From Romanomermis culicivorax (lineage: Eukaryota > Nematoda > Enoplea > Mermithida > Mermithidae): 64,000 bases of DNA. Location of the stretch: positions 310,001 to 374,000 of the forward strand of contig CAWUHX010000045.1 of the NCBI GenBank assembly GCA_963922205.1, read 5' to 3'. Position 1 is the stretch's first letter; each line of letters starts with the position of its first letter. The notes beneath the pieces are model-generated. The model saw only the letters and a program-made list of their open reading frames with translations, did no database searches and was not told where the DNA came from. This document shows positions 23,501-34,804 of this stretch, piece after piece. A program made the translations under genes and the position numbers.

Positions 23501-24988
23501 AGTAAGCTCTCAGACTTGAAATTATTATTGCTGAATTGGCGTACAGGTAAGTCTCGATTGATACTAGAAACTGAAACAGAATGCATTGATGGATAAATGA
23601 AGCATGTTAATAACTGATTGTTTCATAGAATTTTCTCTTTGTTACGCATAACATTGCTAGTTTACCCATGAACTGAAATAGACATAATGAAAACTGAATA
23701 ATAGTATCGAAAATTCTTCGATTCGGCTAAACTAAATTGTATTGATCATCCTGTAAAAACTGGGATTTCTCTTAATAAGATGGATACGACACTGAAATTC
23801 AATATCCAGGAAACTCAGCTCATCTATCGTGGTCCTGTCAACAATCTACGTTCTTGTATGGTTTTTGTTGACCGCAACGATACATTTGTAAAAATTAGAA
23901 AAGAGTTATAGTTGGAATGGCTTTCGACACCACTGCGAATAATACCTTCTAATCATCCACTAGCTTTGTTTTATATATTTCTTCAAATTTGAATAAAGTT
24001 TATACGGAACAAAGTCAAATTTAGCACAACGAAATTGAATCCTATAAAATTGAATCCACTAACCCCAGAAAATTTTCATAACTAAGGGAGCTTCGATTCC
24101 TGATTCACATAATCAAAAAGACCTAAATTCATTAGCATTCGAAATTGTGTGATAAATTACCTCAAGGAACAAATCGACAACAAAATGATTTCGTATAATT
24201 TTATGTTCAAAGACCTGAGCCAAAAAATTAAAACATGAGGATATGAAGGAAAAACCGTAATTCCAATGGCTTGCATTATTATCATCAAAAATTTTGTCTT
24301 TATTATTGATCCTGAGCATTTCATATTTGATAAAAATTTTATGAATGATTTATGTTCATTTTGCCTTCGCATTTATTATGCTTGCGTGCGGTACTACTGC
24401 ACTTTGAATACGAATGATTGTTCCTCGTTTGGCCCCTGCGCCCTGATTTACAGATAAGATCACGTGAAAATGATTGGGTTAGCATATTATTCGCCATTTT
24501 TATTTCCGCTTTCTACCTAAACTTTGATTCGGCAAATTTGTCAACCAATTGGTCGACGTCGTGGACAAACCGTGCTGCAACAGGACTGCCTGCTTGGGCT
24601 TTCCGTCGGGGGCCGTCACACCTGCTCCTACTGTACCGTTTCTGCCGCGCGGGATTCTTTGCATGGTCAAAATGTAGCCGTCCTCCGTTTGGGCGTAATG
24701 AGTTTCGGCCGGATAATTATAGTATTCGATTAATTCGATCTATATTTAGTTAAAAAATTCTATGTTTTCCGTGTAGCATATAAATTCGTAAATAAAAGAC
24801 GTCTGCACGTCTGTAAAACTGCACAAGCAGTGCTAAATTTAGGAGTGTTTTTTGAAATATCGAAAACTCACAGCAGTCATGTTTTCTTCTGGCAACCGTT
24901 CGTAGTTTTTGGGATCGGTTTTAGACCTAGCCGTTGATACGGTAATTAATAAAGAAATACAAATTAAAAGGCGCGTTGTAATTAGCAT
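17507..24988 (-). CDS. Lysosomal-type acid lipase (LIPA/gastric lipase family), complete, 8 exons
   Basis: AB-hydrolase lipase that cleaves triglycerides and cholesteryl esters in the lysosome or gut lumen. Exons on the minus strand are 24988-24872, 24739-24517, 21933-21819, 21762-21612, 21551-21459, 19728-19570, 19511-19371 and 17755-17507. All are GT-AG and in phase, giving 415 residues (human LIPA 399). There is an N-terminal signal peptide ([14 protein letters not shown]). Exon 2 carries the lid-side [15 protein letters not shown] and QHGL. Exon 3 has [12 protein letters not shown]. Exon 4 has the nucleophile motif GHSQG (Ser183). Exon 8 has the other catalytic residues in SPRDAFADD (Asp356) and SHLDFLWAL (His385). 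The usual HxPAGTS segment reads AHNPDDTS here. The start is the ATG just before the signal peptide; longer in-frame starts upstream would bury it. Introns contain transposons. The family contains both lysosomal and digestive members, and sequence alone does not decide which this is. Confidence 0.95.
17756..19370. other. Last intron of the lipase gene, repeat-rich
   Basis: This 1.6-kb intron contains many scattered copies of short words such as GTGGCTAA, TTAGCC and TTGGCC (for example 17874, 17919, 18321, 18331, 18363, 19194), in both orientations. That suggests an old transposon with subterminal repeats. I could not fix its ends. An open frame at 17857-18144 on the plus strand is not supported as a gene. 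Confidence 0.4.
20390..20980. repeat. Two fragments of a dispersed ~250-bp AT-rich repeat in a lipase intron
   Basis: Around 20395-20470 and 20750-20965 occur phrases that recur at 26670-26910, 32315-32410 and 36480-36560: TTGAAATGCT, GGAAAGCAA, GATTTTCTG and, in two copies, ATAGGACTGGAAATTTGTG, closing with CATTTTATAAAAAAC. No ends or duplications are resolved and there is no coding potential. Intron 5 of the lipase hosts both fragments. Confidence 0.45.
22260..23350. mobile_element. PIF/Harbinger-like MITE in lipase intron 2, TAA TSD
   Basis: Inverted ends AGGCTTTGTCATACTTCACC and AGGCCCTGTCATACTTCACC match at 18 of 20 positions. They are flanked by TAA at 22257-22259 and 23351-23353. A 3-bp TWA duplication and ends beginning with a GGC core fit PIF/Harbinger. 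Next to both ends lie GC-rich blocks with repeated CGCGCGGTAC and GGCGCCGCGCGG words. At 1091 bp, with no DDE transposase frame, it is non-autonomous. It lies between lipase exons 2 and 3 and is spliced out. Confidence 0.75.
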
Positions 24989-25061
24989 CTTGAAGAATGA
25001 GACGCTCCTAGAATAGACCGATGCTGTCAGACACGATCCCGTTTTGGTGTGCCTTATTTGG

Positions 25062-25131
25062 CTTATCGCTTCGATATGCGCACAGCAAACATGACTTATC
25101 ACCTGACTTTTCAATGCTTTCTCTTATCAGT
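25062..25131 (-). promoter_or_regulatory. Cluster of three GATA-factor sites upstream of the lipase
   Basis: On the coding (minus) strand GATAAG occurs at 25067-25062, 25100-25095 and 25128-25123, that is 75 to 140 bp upstream of the lipase ATG. The second reads TGATAAG. The third lies in ACTGATAAGA, which is identical to the extended consensus known for intestinal GATA factors in nematodes. Gut enzyme genes in many animals are driven by such sites, so endodermal expression is a reasonable inference. Confidence 0.55.
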
Positions 25132-28100
25132 AGAAGTGAAAACTAGCGACTCACATTCGAACCAGAATACAACAACCATTTTAGATTACTAATCATGGAA
25201 GAAATGTCTTACTTGAAATACAATTGGTTTTGTTATTCCACGTCATACATTTCCAGAAGGATTGGTTCATTAATATAAACTTCAATTGTCGCTTTAGTAG
25301 TTCATTTAATCAATAAATCGTATTTACATATAAATTTTCATGAATGTGGTCAACAAAGCCCATAGTCTTTCATTTGGATCTGAGCTTAGCAATCAAAGGA
25401 ATAAAGCTTTTGCTAACAATATTCTGGGTAGTATGGAATGAACGACGGCATTCTATCCAATTTTTCACTTTGTTAGAAGTAAAAAATCAGTCGTGCACTT
25501 TTAATTTCCGTTCATCTCAACTGATGTCCCCAAAAGATCACTCAGAAATAATGTGTCCATTGTTTGGCGTATTTATGCCAAGTGAGATACACAACGCTAA
25601 TAATTATCACTACAATACCCTTGTAAGTCCAGGTGTACACTGTAACATGTCTTTTATAAATTATTTACTCTGGAATTTATATAAATGTTCCAAACGATTG
25701 ATCGTTGCATAACGGGCATTTGTAGTGTATAGTCTAGAAATTTAGTAACCGTTTAAATACGAACGGCACTCTACCGAATACGTGGAAATCAAATATGTGC
25801 TGTAAAATTATTCATTTTCCGAAGGATAATGTTCATAACTGATTGAGGAAAATTGAAGAAAATTGTATATTTTCGACCTGGAAGTTCAACATGAACTCTA
25901 CATTTACAAAGAGAAAAGCCTTATGATTTTGTTAAGCTTTTTTTGGGATTGTTTGTCTGCCTTGGATCATTCTGAGCCGATAATGACCGTGAATTTTTCT
26001 CTTTATTGGAAGAATATAAGTTCTCATTTTGAAAGCAGAGTGATTTTTAGCCGGATGATGCATGATTATACCCCGTTACACCCTTTTCCCCGAATATCTA
26101 GCTCCTTTAATGCTAAAAGAATGACATGGAAATTTTCTTCACCCGGCTATGACGTTACCCCGATTGCTCCTTTATTCCGAGTATGCGTCAGTTTTAAAAG
26201 GTAAACAGTAGTAAATCTCTAAATCATGAGTCTGTGCATGAGACTTGAAAAAGTCTTGGAGTCAAGGGTGCAATGATCAACGATAATGTAGGAAGCTCAA
26301 CTATGGGACTCGAATAAGGATAGACAGGGCAGGAAACTCAATTATGGGACCCGAAGAAGGATAGATAGGGGAGGAACATCAACTATATGAAACGATAGAA
26401 GGTATGGGAGTCTTGTCATCGATGGTAAATTTGTCTTCAACTACGGTTTCTGACCTCAGCGAGCAGACTGCATCCTTTGGGAATCAAACATTGACATCTT
26501 TTTTTGAATTTTTCTATGAGCAAAGTCAGCACAATGACATTACAACAGATAATTGAAAATTTGTTGAGAAGACTAACAAAAACTTTACCTTGAGAAATTG
26601 AATAACCTCGAATCAAAAAGTATTTTCTCAAAACTATGGAAAAAATACAGATAAAAAGAACTATAGTTTGTTTTTCTTGAAATGCTTCTAAACAATGCGA
26701 GTGGAAAGCAAGTAGTATTTCAGATCTTCACGATTTTCTGAAAAACAATATATCACATAGGACTGGAAATTTGTGAGCATTCTGGGCTGACCGTCAACAA
26801 TTTTTTCGAGTGAAAAATTTCACAGTAAGAGCTCTATATAAACGATTTTGACGATAGTACTGATTTGTGCCACTTTCCTATTTGGTAACATTTTATAAAA
26901 AACAGACTATAAATATCAATTACTCAAAAAAAGAAACATCACATTACACTTCTCCTTTTGTTGATGTATGTTTTTTTGTTTTTGTGATTCAAAATACATG
27001 TGATTTTAAAAAGCACTTCAAAACTTGATTTTCGTGTTGTAATTTTGATTTGCAAAACACAGTCGGAGTAATCAGTAACCCCTCTCAAAAATACGTTGCC
27101 TGAAAAATTTTTATTGGTCGGTGTAACGATAATTTTGTGACCTAATCGGAGGAACGGGAAAAATAGGACGGTCGGAGTAAGGGAACAATCTGAGTAATAG
27201 GACAGTCGGATTAACGCGTTGTGTTGCTTTACCTAGAGCCTCCCTTAGCCTCGACTATTTTATCTCGATCCTCCCTTTACTTCAACCATACCGTTACCTC
27301 TTAAAATCCCCGTTACTTTATTTCAAAAACACTGTTGTTACAATCTCTTTACCTCGACTGACCAAATGGTATTCTTATGTGTGAAAATTTAACATTAAAT
27401 GCAGTTTCATGAATTACTGACTGAATTCCAGGGATTTTTAGAATATACTGCAAAATATACCCTTGGAAATACACTAAAGAAACATGCATCTACGCTTGGT
27501 GCGACACTGGATAATGTATATCTGGAATCGTTTTGATGATAATTTTCAGACGTGTCCATTTTTTCATATATAAAAAAACAAGTGTAACTGACTTCACAAT
27601 TCACAATTCACTATTCCCACAGTAATTATAAAAGTATGACTGATAAAATTGCGACTGGAAACACTTGCATAAGAAAAAAATAAAAAATTCATCTGGGACG
27701 ATTTTTTTTTAGTTTTTCGAAAATGCATAATTTACGGTAACTTGCTGCAGATTCACCGATTTATGAGCAAGACATTCAGTTCATTTCTATCAAAGCATAT
27801 TACTTTCTAACCACAATTCCAAATTTCTAGCGTGTATACCAAGCATATGTTGTGGCTATCTTTCATGTTCCTTTCTCAACCAAGAAAAAAGCTAAAATTC
27901 GTGAGAAAGCGTTTCCAGATGTCAATTTTTTCACAGCCATGGCACACACAAAACAGCGTCGTCATCATATATCAAATTAGAGTTCCTTTTTAATGGTTCG
28001 ACCAAACTTGATTTTTTTCCATCTTCTTCCTATCAACCGAAACGTACGAATTTATTCTTTCTTTTCTTTTGTTCTGCAAAACGTGGAGAAAATTATGCTA

Positions 28101-29717
28101 TATGCAAATGAAGCGGTTCGCGAATACAATGTGAACAACATCAGAGTACCTAGTTCTTTTTGCCCGTTACCTGGTAATAGGCCGCTTTTGTCATCGTCCA
28201 TGGAGTTTTTATTCAATCGAACTGTGAAAATAGATAAACTTTTAAAAAGGGTGCTTGAAGAGACCAAATCATGAATGGCATCTCCGGATCTAACGTCCTA
28301 TTCAATTTTTGATATACGGTAATTTATCAGTCTTGATAACAAAACGAAAAAAAAGATCACGTAGCACATAACTTCTGATGAGGTTAGATATACATATCAT
28401 AGTTCCCTACTAAAACTGTGATTTAGCGGTTGTCACAAAATCTTGATCGACTAATTGCATAATTGACGATGAGTCCACCCACTAAAGACATTTTTGTTGA
28501 AAATTAATCCAGAACAAGCTACTAAGACCAGAATAAAAACCCGAATGTTATATAAAAATCAATTTTCTGAAATTTCTTATGTTTTATAGCCTTGTAAATT
28601 TAATCTTGATCGAAACCTGAATTTATATAAATAGACAAGTACGAAATGAAGATCTAAAAGTTTGTAATGTTAACATACATAAATCAATTAAAACATTGGA
28701 TTCGTTTATTATGCTTTGGAGATTCTATGTGTGTTTTCATTCAAATTTCATATATACAGCAAGAGTTGTACCAACCTATAACATCATTTCTTAATTAATA
28801 CTTCATGTTCGTAAGCTACAATAAATCTTTGCCGAAGCGACAGAGGATTTCTGATCACGCGGAATAATATTCAATAAAATTTCATATTATCCAAATTTCA
28901 AATTCTTTGGAACATTTCAGTCCCTTCTTCATCCAATGCTTCTTAACCAAAAAGCATATCCAATATCAGTTTTTTTCTGTACTGACTGCCGTGCAAAATA
29001 TGATGTTTTTTAAATTTTGCACCGAAAAATTCTACAGTGCAACTTTTTATTTGCGATTTTGAAAACCCTACTTGCTTGCAGAATTGGTTGCTTTTTTCCC
29101 ACGTCCCAAAATAAGCGAAACTTTTGATGAATTAAGTTCGAAAGCAACGTTGAAGACTTAGGCAAAGATGGAATCTCCTCAAGCCTAAGCTGATCCATAA
29201 ATTTTAGGTAAGAGATAAACTTTTGAAATAGGAATAAAGAATTTTGGTTTTGAACACGGAAGATAGGAACCTGGCACGTATCAGTTTTAATTGCTGTGTT
29301 TTATGCAGCATTTTTTTGAAAGTATCGCATGCTAACACGTGTTCCGCGGATTTCTCGTTCCATAATTCTATGAAGCTATAGTAAGCTATGAAACTACTCG
29401 AAAAGAAGTTCCACGAGTATCTTCATTCGTAGCTCGATAACTCACGTAGGATAAAAAATGATATTCCCCTTGTGATGTATGCCTTAATGATGAGAAATTA
29501 GCATTAAAGCCCTGCAGATTTAATTAAGAGATGAAAAAAATTTTCGGTAATAGCGAAATCAGCCTTGCTTCACTGATTTATCTGCACTGCTTGTTGCTGT
29601 TTAGTCGCTGATAAAACGGCGGGAGGCGAACATTTTCCGTCGGAAAGCATCAAAATTGATCATATTTTTGCTCTAGAGACTCAATCTTCTTTTTCAGCTA
29701 AGTCGTCGCTGTGAAGT
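25132..29717. other. Intergenic, few clear features
   Basis: A copy of the dispersed AT-rich repeat lies at about 26670-26910. Two stretches look faintly coding on the plus strand: 26403-26556 (51 codons) and 28093-28274, the latter ending in KIDKLLKRVLEETKS and a stop. A minus-strand frame at 29010-29198 is similar in quality. I could not join any of them into a gene or match them to a family, so none is annotated. Otherwise I see nothing. Confidence 0.4.
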
Positions 29718-31123
29718 TCATTTTGGATTAGTGTACGGCTGATATCGGAAGAACGACAAAGGAATACTAATTTCTTGCGGGAATTGATCACTGTTATATG
29801 CATTTATCATCAATGAGAAACGAGCTGTCGTTACAGTAATTCTTTGCTCACTTTTGAAAAACCACATACAAAAATTGTCGTTAAAAACGGAGATTAATTC
29901 TCGATATAAGTTGAAAAATTCGGCTAAGTAAAAAGAAAAGAAAAGAAAAGAAAAGAAAAGAAAAGAAAAGAAAAGAAAAGAAAAGAAAAGAAAAGAAAAG
30001 AAAAGAAAAGAAAAGAAAAGAAAAGAAAAGAAAAGAAAAGAAAAGAAAAGAAAAGAAAAGAAAAGAAAAGAAAAGAAAAGAAAAGAAAAGAAAAGAAAAG
30101 AAAAGAAAAGAAAAGAAAAGAAAAGAAAAGAAAAGAAAAGAAAAGAAAAGAAAAGAAAAGAAAAGAAAAGAAAAGAAAAGAAAAGAAAAGAAAAGAAAAG
30201 AAAAGAAAAGAAAAGAAAAGAAAAGAAAAGAAAAGAAAAGAAAAGAAAAGAAAAGAAAAGAAAAGAAAAGAAAAGAAAAGAAAAGAAAAGAAAAGAAAAG
30301 AAAAGAAAAGAAAAGAAAAGAAAAGAAAAGAAAAGAAAAGAAAAGAAAAGAAAAGAAAAGAAAAGAAAAGAAAAGAATAGAAAAGAAAAGAAAAGAAAAG
30401 AAAAGAAAAGAAAAGAAAAGAAAAGAAAAGAAAAGAAAAGAAAAGAAAAGAAAAGAAAAGAAAAGAAAAGAAAAGAAAAGAAAAGAAAAGAAAAGAAAAG
30501 AAAAGAAAAGAAAAGAAAAGAAAAGAAAAGAAAAGAAAAGAAAAGAAAAGAAAAGAAAAGAAAAGAAAAGAAAAGAAAATAAAAAAGGAACACAAGTTGT
30601 GAACACGGGAAATTGTTTTTTTCATTTTGAAGTTATTTTCGGAGTGAGAAAAATTCCGAAGAAAAACCGATGTTCGATTAAACTTTTGATGAGTTCAAAA
30701 TCGACAGTGACTTAGTTTTTTTGCTCCCTGTGGAGCTGCGCAATGGTTACCGTGCCCACGAATACTGCAAAAGTTCCGTGCAGTTCTTTTCAAATTAGTT
30801 CAATCGAATGTATGACGAATGGAATCAGTAATGATAGTTACAGTAAGGCAATGAATACTAATGCTTAGTGTGAGCATCTCACCTTGATCCGTACCCGAAA
30901 TTTCGTCGAATATATCAGCTCTGTTGATCAAATCTGCCAATCCACCTTCAACTTTGTCTACAGTATCGATCAAATGCTGCAATTTCAACAAAATTTCTTC
31001 TTTTCGAGCGTCGTACAGCGATTTGCCTTCGTTTTTGTGCCAATCGGCCGACATCAAGGTGGAAGTGACCATCATACCGGACGAGAAAACGGCAAAAATG
31101 AAGCTTATTTTGGTGAACAACAT
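29718..31123 (-). CDS. Small secreted or membrane-anchored protein, unknown family, 2 exons
   Basis: Exon 1 (31123-30883) starts with a hydrophobic signal (FTKISFIFAVFSSGMMV). It continues into a charged helical stretch with DARKEEILLKLQHLIDTVD and ADLINRADIFDEISG, ending in phase 1 at a good GTGAGA donor. Exon 2 (29923-29718) starts after CTTAG in the matching phase with AEFFNLYRELISVFNDNF and ends in a stop, giving 148 residues. Exon 1 is convincing. Exon 2 is supported only by phase, acceptor and an open frame. The intron is mostly a pure CTTTT tract on the sense strand. I do not recognise the family. The helical N-terminus recalls the protein at 62904-63882 in style, and the two could be related. 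Confidence 0.55.
29931..30580. repeat. (AAAAG)n microsatellite, about 130 units
   Basis: 650 bp of AAAAG on the plus strand (CTTTT on the minus strand) with a single substitution, an A to T at 30378. It lies wholly in the intron of the gene at 29718-31123 and stops 7 bp before the proposed acceptor. The long FSFLF open frames across it are artefacts. The purity points to recent expansion. Confidence 0.98.
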
Positions 31124-32442
31124 TCCGACCTTTCTGTGCGTTATTTTCAAATGGACGCTGAAAAGCAACGGATCATTCTTACTGTAGAATAATAACTGCA
31201 CTTGACTATCATCTATCTGAACGTCGGTAGATAACTACTCTCTTGAAAATGATGAACCGCACGGCTAAAGACTTCATGCAAATGAGGCTGTTTCTGTATA
31301 ATGACGTGTATTTATATACGAAAATGAAGGGCCCTTAGCTGAGATAAGGCACTCTACAGTCCCGGCAGCCTTGAGGACAACAAGAAATTATTTTCTCAGG
31401 GTCTAGAAAGGAAAGCACCTTTTATATTTACTCTTCTGTGAAATGGTTCTAGAAAATGTATTCCTCAGGTTACAAGAGAGAAAGAAAGGCGGGTGCGAGG
31501 CACGGGGACAAAATTTTCAGCATCCAACAAAAAAGAAACCACTTCGATGGAAAATATTCCTCATGTGATATTTGAGACACAATGTTGCAGTGCCAATTGA
31601 CCTATATGAATAGGAAGCATTTACAAGAAAAGCGGATTTTGTAACAAAAAATATCATCGGATGAGTGTTAGAAAATTCAAAAAGGCGCCGTGAGTGCTTC
31701 GTTCCATTAAAAGCATCCGTCACAAAAACTTTTCTCAGCAACGTGGGAGATGTGTGATGTACCTCAGAACAGCATGAATATAAATCAGAGAGGAAAAATA
31801 AAAATAAAAAGTATGGAAAAATTAAGAAATAATTCAAGTCAAAAAAGTCACTGAAAAAATCATCTAGTTCTTGATGATCAAAATGATTAACTGCTGCAAA
31901 GGAATAAAGATCTTCAGTTTAATCCACTCGGTTTCCATTGCTTAGCATTTCCAGTTACAAGATATGTATAAAATCAATTCGTTGATTAGTTGATTTTCAG
32001 ACTGAAATGCAGATGATCTCAAACATCGCAAATGATCTCAAACAAACTTTGGTTCACTGCGGATAAGTGCGATGCATAAACAAAGCAGAAATTGAAAAAA
32101 TAAAAATCTAACACTCCTGGCCTATATAAGCTTAAAAATCACACCACTTTTCATCGCACTTGTATTTTATAAAAACTTTCACGTATCATTTGAACCAAAT
32201 AAATATGCTAAACAGAATCACATGATTCTGTATGTTTTCTTATACAGTACGCCATTTTTTCAAGTTTGTATAATTTTTGACTTCGGAGTGTTTAACTCAT
32301 GCCAGGATATAGTCTGTTTTCTTGAAATGCTACTGAACAATAAAACTGGAAAGCAATTACTATTCTACTGTTTCATATTTGTCCGATTTTCTGATAAATC
32401 ATCCCCTTTTTACAATTTTCTACTGAGCCATATCATGTTGAA
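31124..32442. other. Upstream region of the small secreted gene
   Basis: No gene is recognised. A fragment of the dispersed AT-rich repeat (TTGAAATGCTACTGAACAAT, GGAAAGCAATTACTATT) lies at 32315-32410. An ORF-like stretch at 31517-31837 on the minus strand has no family resemblance and is not called. Confidence 0.4.
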
Positions 32443-33143
32443 GGTACCGAGACATTAGATCGCGGGACAATAGAGCGCGGACATTAGAGCGCAAAGACAT
32501 AAGAGCGCAGGCAATAGCGCACAGGGACATTAGAGCGCAGGACAATAGAGCGCAGGGACATTAGAGCGCAAGACAATAGAGCGCAGGGACATTAGAGCGC
32601 AAGACAATAGAGCGCAGGACAATAGAGCGCAGGACAATAGAGCGCAGGGACAATAGAGCACAGGGACAATAGAGCGCGGACATTAGAGCGCAGGACAATG
32701 CAGTGGCGGATGCAGGGGCGGGGGCTCATGGTCTAAAAATAAAAATTATCAACAAAATGGTCAAACGCAAATCATCAGAAATCTACTAAACTTAATTAAA
32801 TACTTTAGTTAAAATTACCTTTTTGTCGAATTTTTTCTTCTTTCAGCTATCCTCTATTTTCTTGCCAGTTGCCCCATTGTTTCGTCTTTTTTTTAGTTTT
32901 GTCTTATTTAGAAAAAATTTTACGAAAAAAAAGAAAAAATCGTTTGCATGCCGAAACAGCAGGACAATAACGGATAGGCACCTGCGCTCTAATGTCCCTG
33001 CGCTCTATTGTCCTGCGCCTTATTGTTGCTGCGCTTTATTGTCCTGCGCTCTAATGTCCCTGCGCTCTAAGGTCCTGCGCTTTAAGGTCCTGCGCTCTAA
33101 TGTCTCTGCGCTCTAATGTCCGCGCTCTAATGTCCGGTCACGC
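32443..33143. mobile_element. MITE with opposing arrays of GGACATTAGAGCGC repeats
   Basis: The left 260 bp hold about 16 direct units of the type GGACA(A/T)TAGAGCGCA(G). The right 160 bp, from about 32980, hold about ten of the same units inverted. A 280-bp AT-rich spacer lies between. The terminal regions pair as inverted repeats. The flanks ATGTTGAA (32435-32442) and ATATTGAA (33144-33151) match at 7 of 8 positions and may be an 8-bp target duplication. No coding capacity is seen. Confidence 0.65.
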
Positions 33144-33910
33144 ATATTGAAAATTGGGGAGCGCATTCAATTGTATGCTATAATCTTTTTCGCAAACGAT
33201 TGAACGACAGTACTATACTCCATTCATTTTGAATGATCGATGCACTGAGGTCACAGCGAATTTTTATTCAAAATTATGGAAGGCTGGTTGACTCTAATCG
33301 GTAAATTTTTCTTTCATTATACAGGGTCCTTGATGATTACTGTCTTCGACCATTTCAAGATTATCGAAATTGATTTCCTGATTTTTGGTAAGTCTGAGTT
33401 TGCCAAAGCTCTGCCGGCGGCACCGATCATTTCAAAATGAATGGAGTAGAGTACGCAATAAAAAATAGACAATGTGCCTCAGTCATGACTCACAATTGAT
33501 CCAATTTTGCTGACGTTTAAATTTATATAATAACTTACCAAAAAAAACGCAATTCCGCTAGGACTTTAATACTAAATTATTACAAGTCAATTTAGGAATG
33601 TAAACACATATCGAATAAGAATTTGCCATGAAAGCATGAATTGCTCAGCTATTATTGTAGACACTAGAATCAATCATTATGTTCGGAGAACGACAAATAT
33701 TCCGCTATCTGGTAGACGAGATTTTAATTTACCTAGTAATGCAAGCTTTTAGTCCAGCCGTTGTTTTTGTATATTCTAGCAATATTAAAAGAAAATTACG
33801 AAAATTCGTATTGTTCAAACTGATTCGGGTTTCTACATATTGTTCCCTCAAACTATAAAAGTATCAAATTACACATCACGAATAGGTTGATCAAAAGTCA
33901 TTTCAACGAA

Positions 33911-34256
33911 AATTGGGGCTTGTTTCACCAAAGACACTTAAGCTCCAGCTGAGCTGCAGAACTCTATATGTTATACCATTGTCGTTAAGCTGCAGCTCAG
34001 CTGTAGCTTAACTCATACACACAAAACATATTGGGAAAGTTAAGCTGCAGCTGAGCTGCACCTTAACGGCAATGTTATAACATACAGAGTTAAGCTACAG
34101 CTCAGCTGTAGCTCAACTTTGTCGACATGTTTTGTGTGCATGAGTTAAGCTGCTGCTGAGCTACAGCTTAACGGAAATGTTATAACATATAGAGTTAAGC
34201 TACAGCTTAAGCTGCAGCTCAGCTGGAGCTTAAGTATCTTTGATGAAACCGGCCTC
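33911..34256. mobile_element. Palindrome-rich MITE built of AGCTGCAGCT blocks
   Basis: Outer ends read GTTTCACCAAAGACACTTAAG and, inverted, GTTTCATCAAAGATACTTAAG, followed on both sides by CTCCAGCTGAGCTGCAG. Between them run at least six further copies of the word TTAAGCTNCAGCTNAGCTGCA in alternating orientation, separated by ATGTTATAACAT and GTTTTGTGTG phrases. The whole could fold into several hairpins. The target duplication was not resolved. Confidence 0.65.
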
Positions 34257-34731
34257 TGGATTAGACGAAAAGATAATTTTTTCATGCAATGATTGATTGC
34301 TCGAATATTGTTTGTACCATCAAATGTTATTGGTGGTAGACACTGAAAAATTTGTTACTCAAAGCAAATTCAACGTCGTTTGATAGGTATTATCTATACT
34401 CTGTTCATTTTAAAATGAGCCTGGAGACGCCAAAAATTCCAAAAAAATCCATAGGCAGGTGTTGACAACGCATTGTACATCAAAAAAAATTTTTTAGTTG
34501 TAGTCCTGACTTACTACAGTTAATCTGAGAGAAAAGGCGGCCGTGTACGCTTTTTTCATTATTTGTTGCATGAGCATCCTTTTTCTTCCTGAAGCTCATT
34601 TGCAAAAAAATAGCTACAGATATTTGAAAAAATATTAATCACTTCACTTTAGCTCTATGTTGAACAGAGTGTTGAGGATTCAAAGATTTATTTGATCTTT
34701 CTAATTGTCTATTAATCCCTGCAAAGTTACT

Positions 34732-34804
34732 TCTACTACTACTACATTAGCAACTACTACTGCTACTACTACCACTATTACTACTGCTATTATTATTACT
34801 ATGA
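34732..34804. repeat. Imperfect CTA/ATT trinucleotide repeat
   Basis: A run of CTA units passing into ATT units, about 73 bp, with interruptions. Frames across it give Thr/Ile-rich artefacts. Confidence 0.85.

Noticed and set aside
26403..26556. 51-codon plus-strand frame
   Set aside because: Too short, with no splice partner and no family match.
27993..28274. Plus-strand frame ending KIDKLLKRVLEETKS
   Set aside because: Its composition looks coding, but there is no clear acceptor, no upstream exon and no family match.
29718..30625. Three long minus-strand open frames of FSFLF repeats
   Set aside because: They are translations of the CTTTT microsatellite in all frames. Only the non-repeat part after 29923 is considered as an exon.
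32443..33143. Regular short repeats that could suggest a CRISPR array
   Set aside because: There are no unique spacers. Unit spacing is irregular and the two halves are inverted. The context is eukaryotic.
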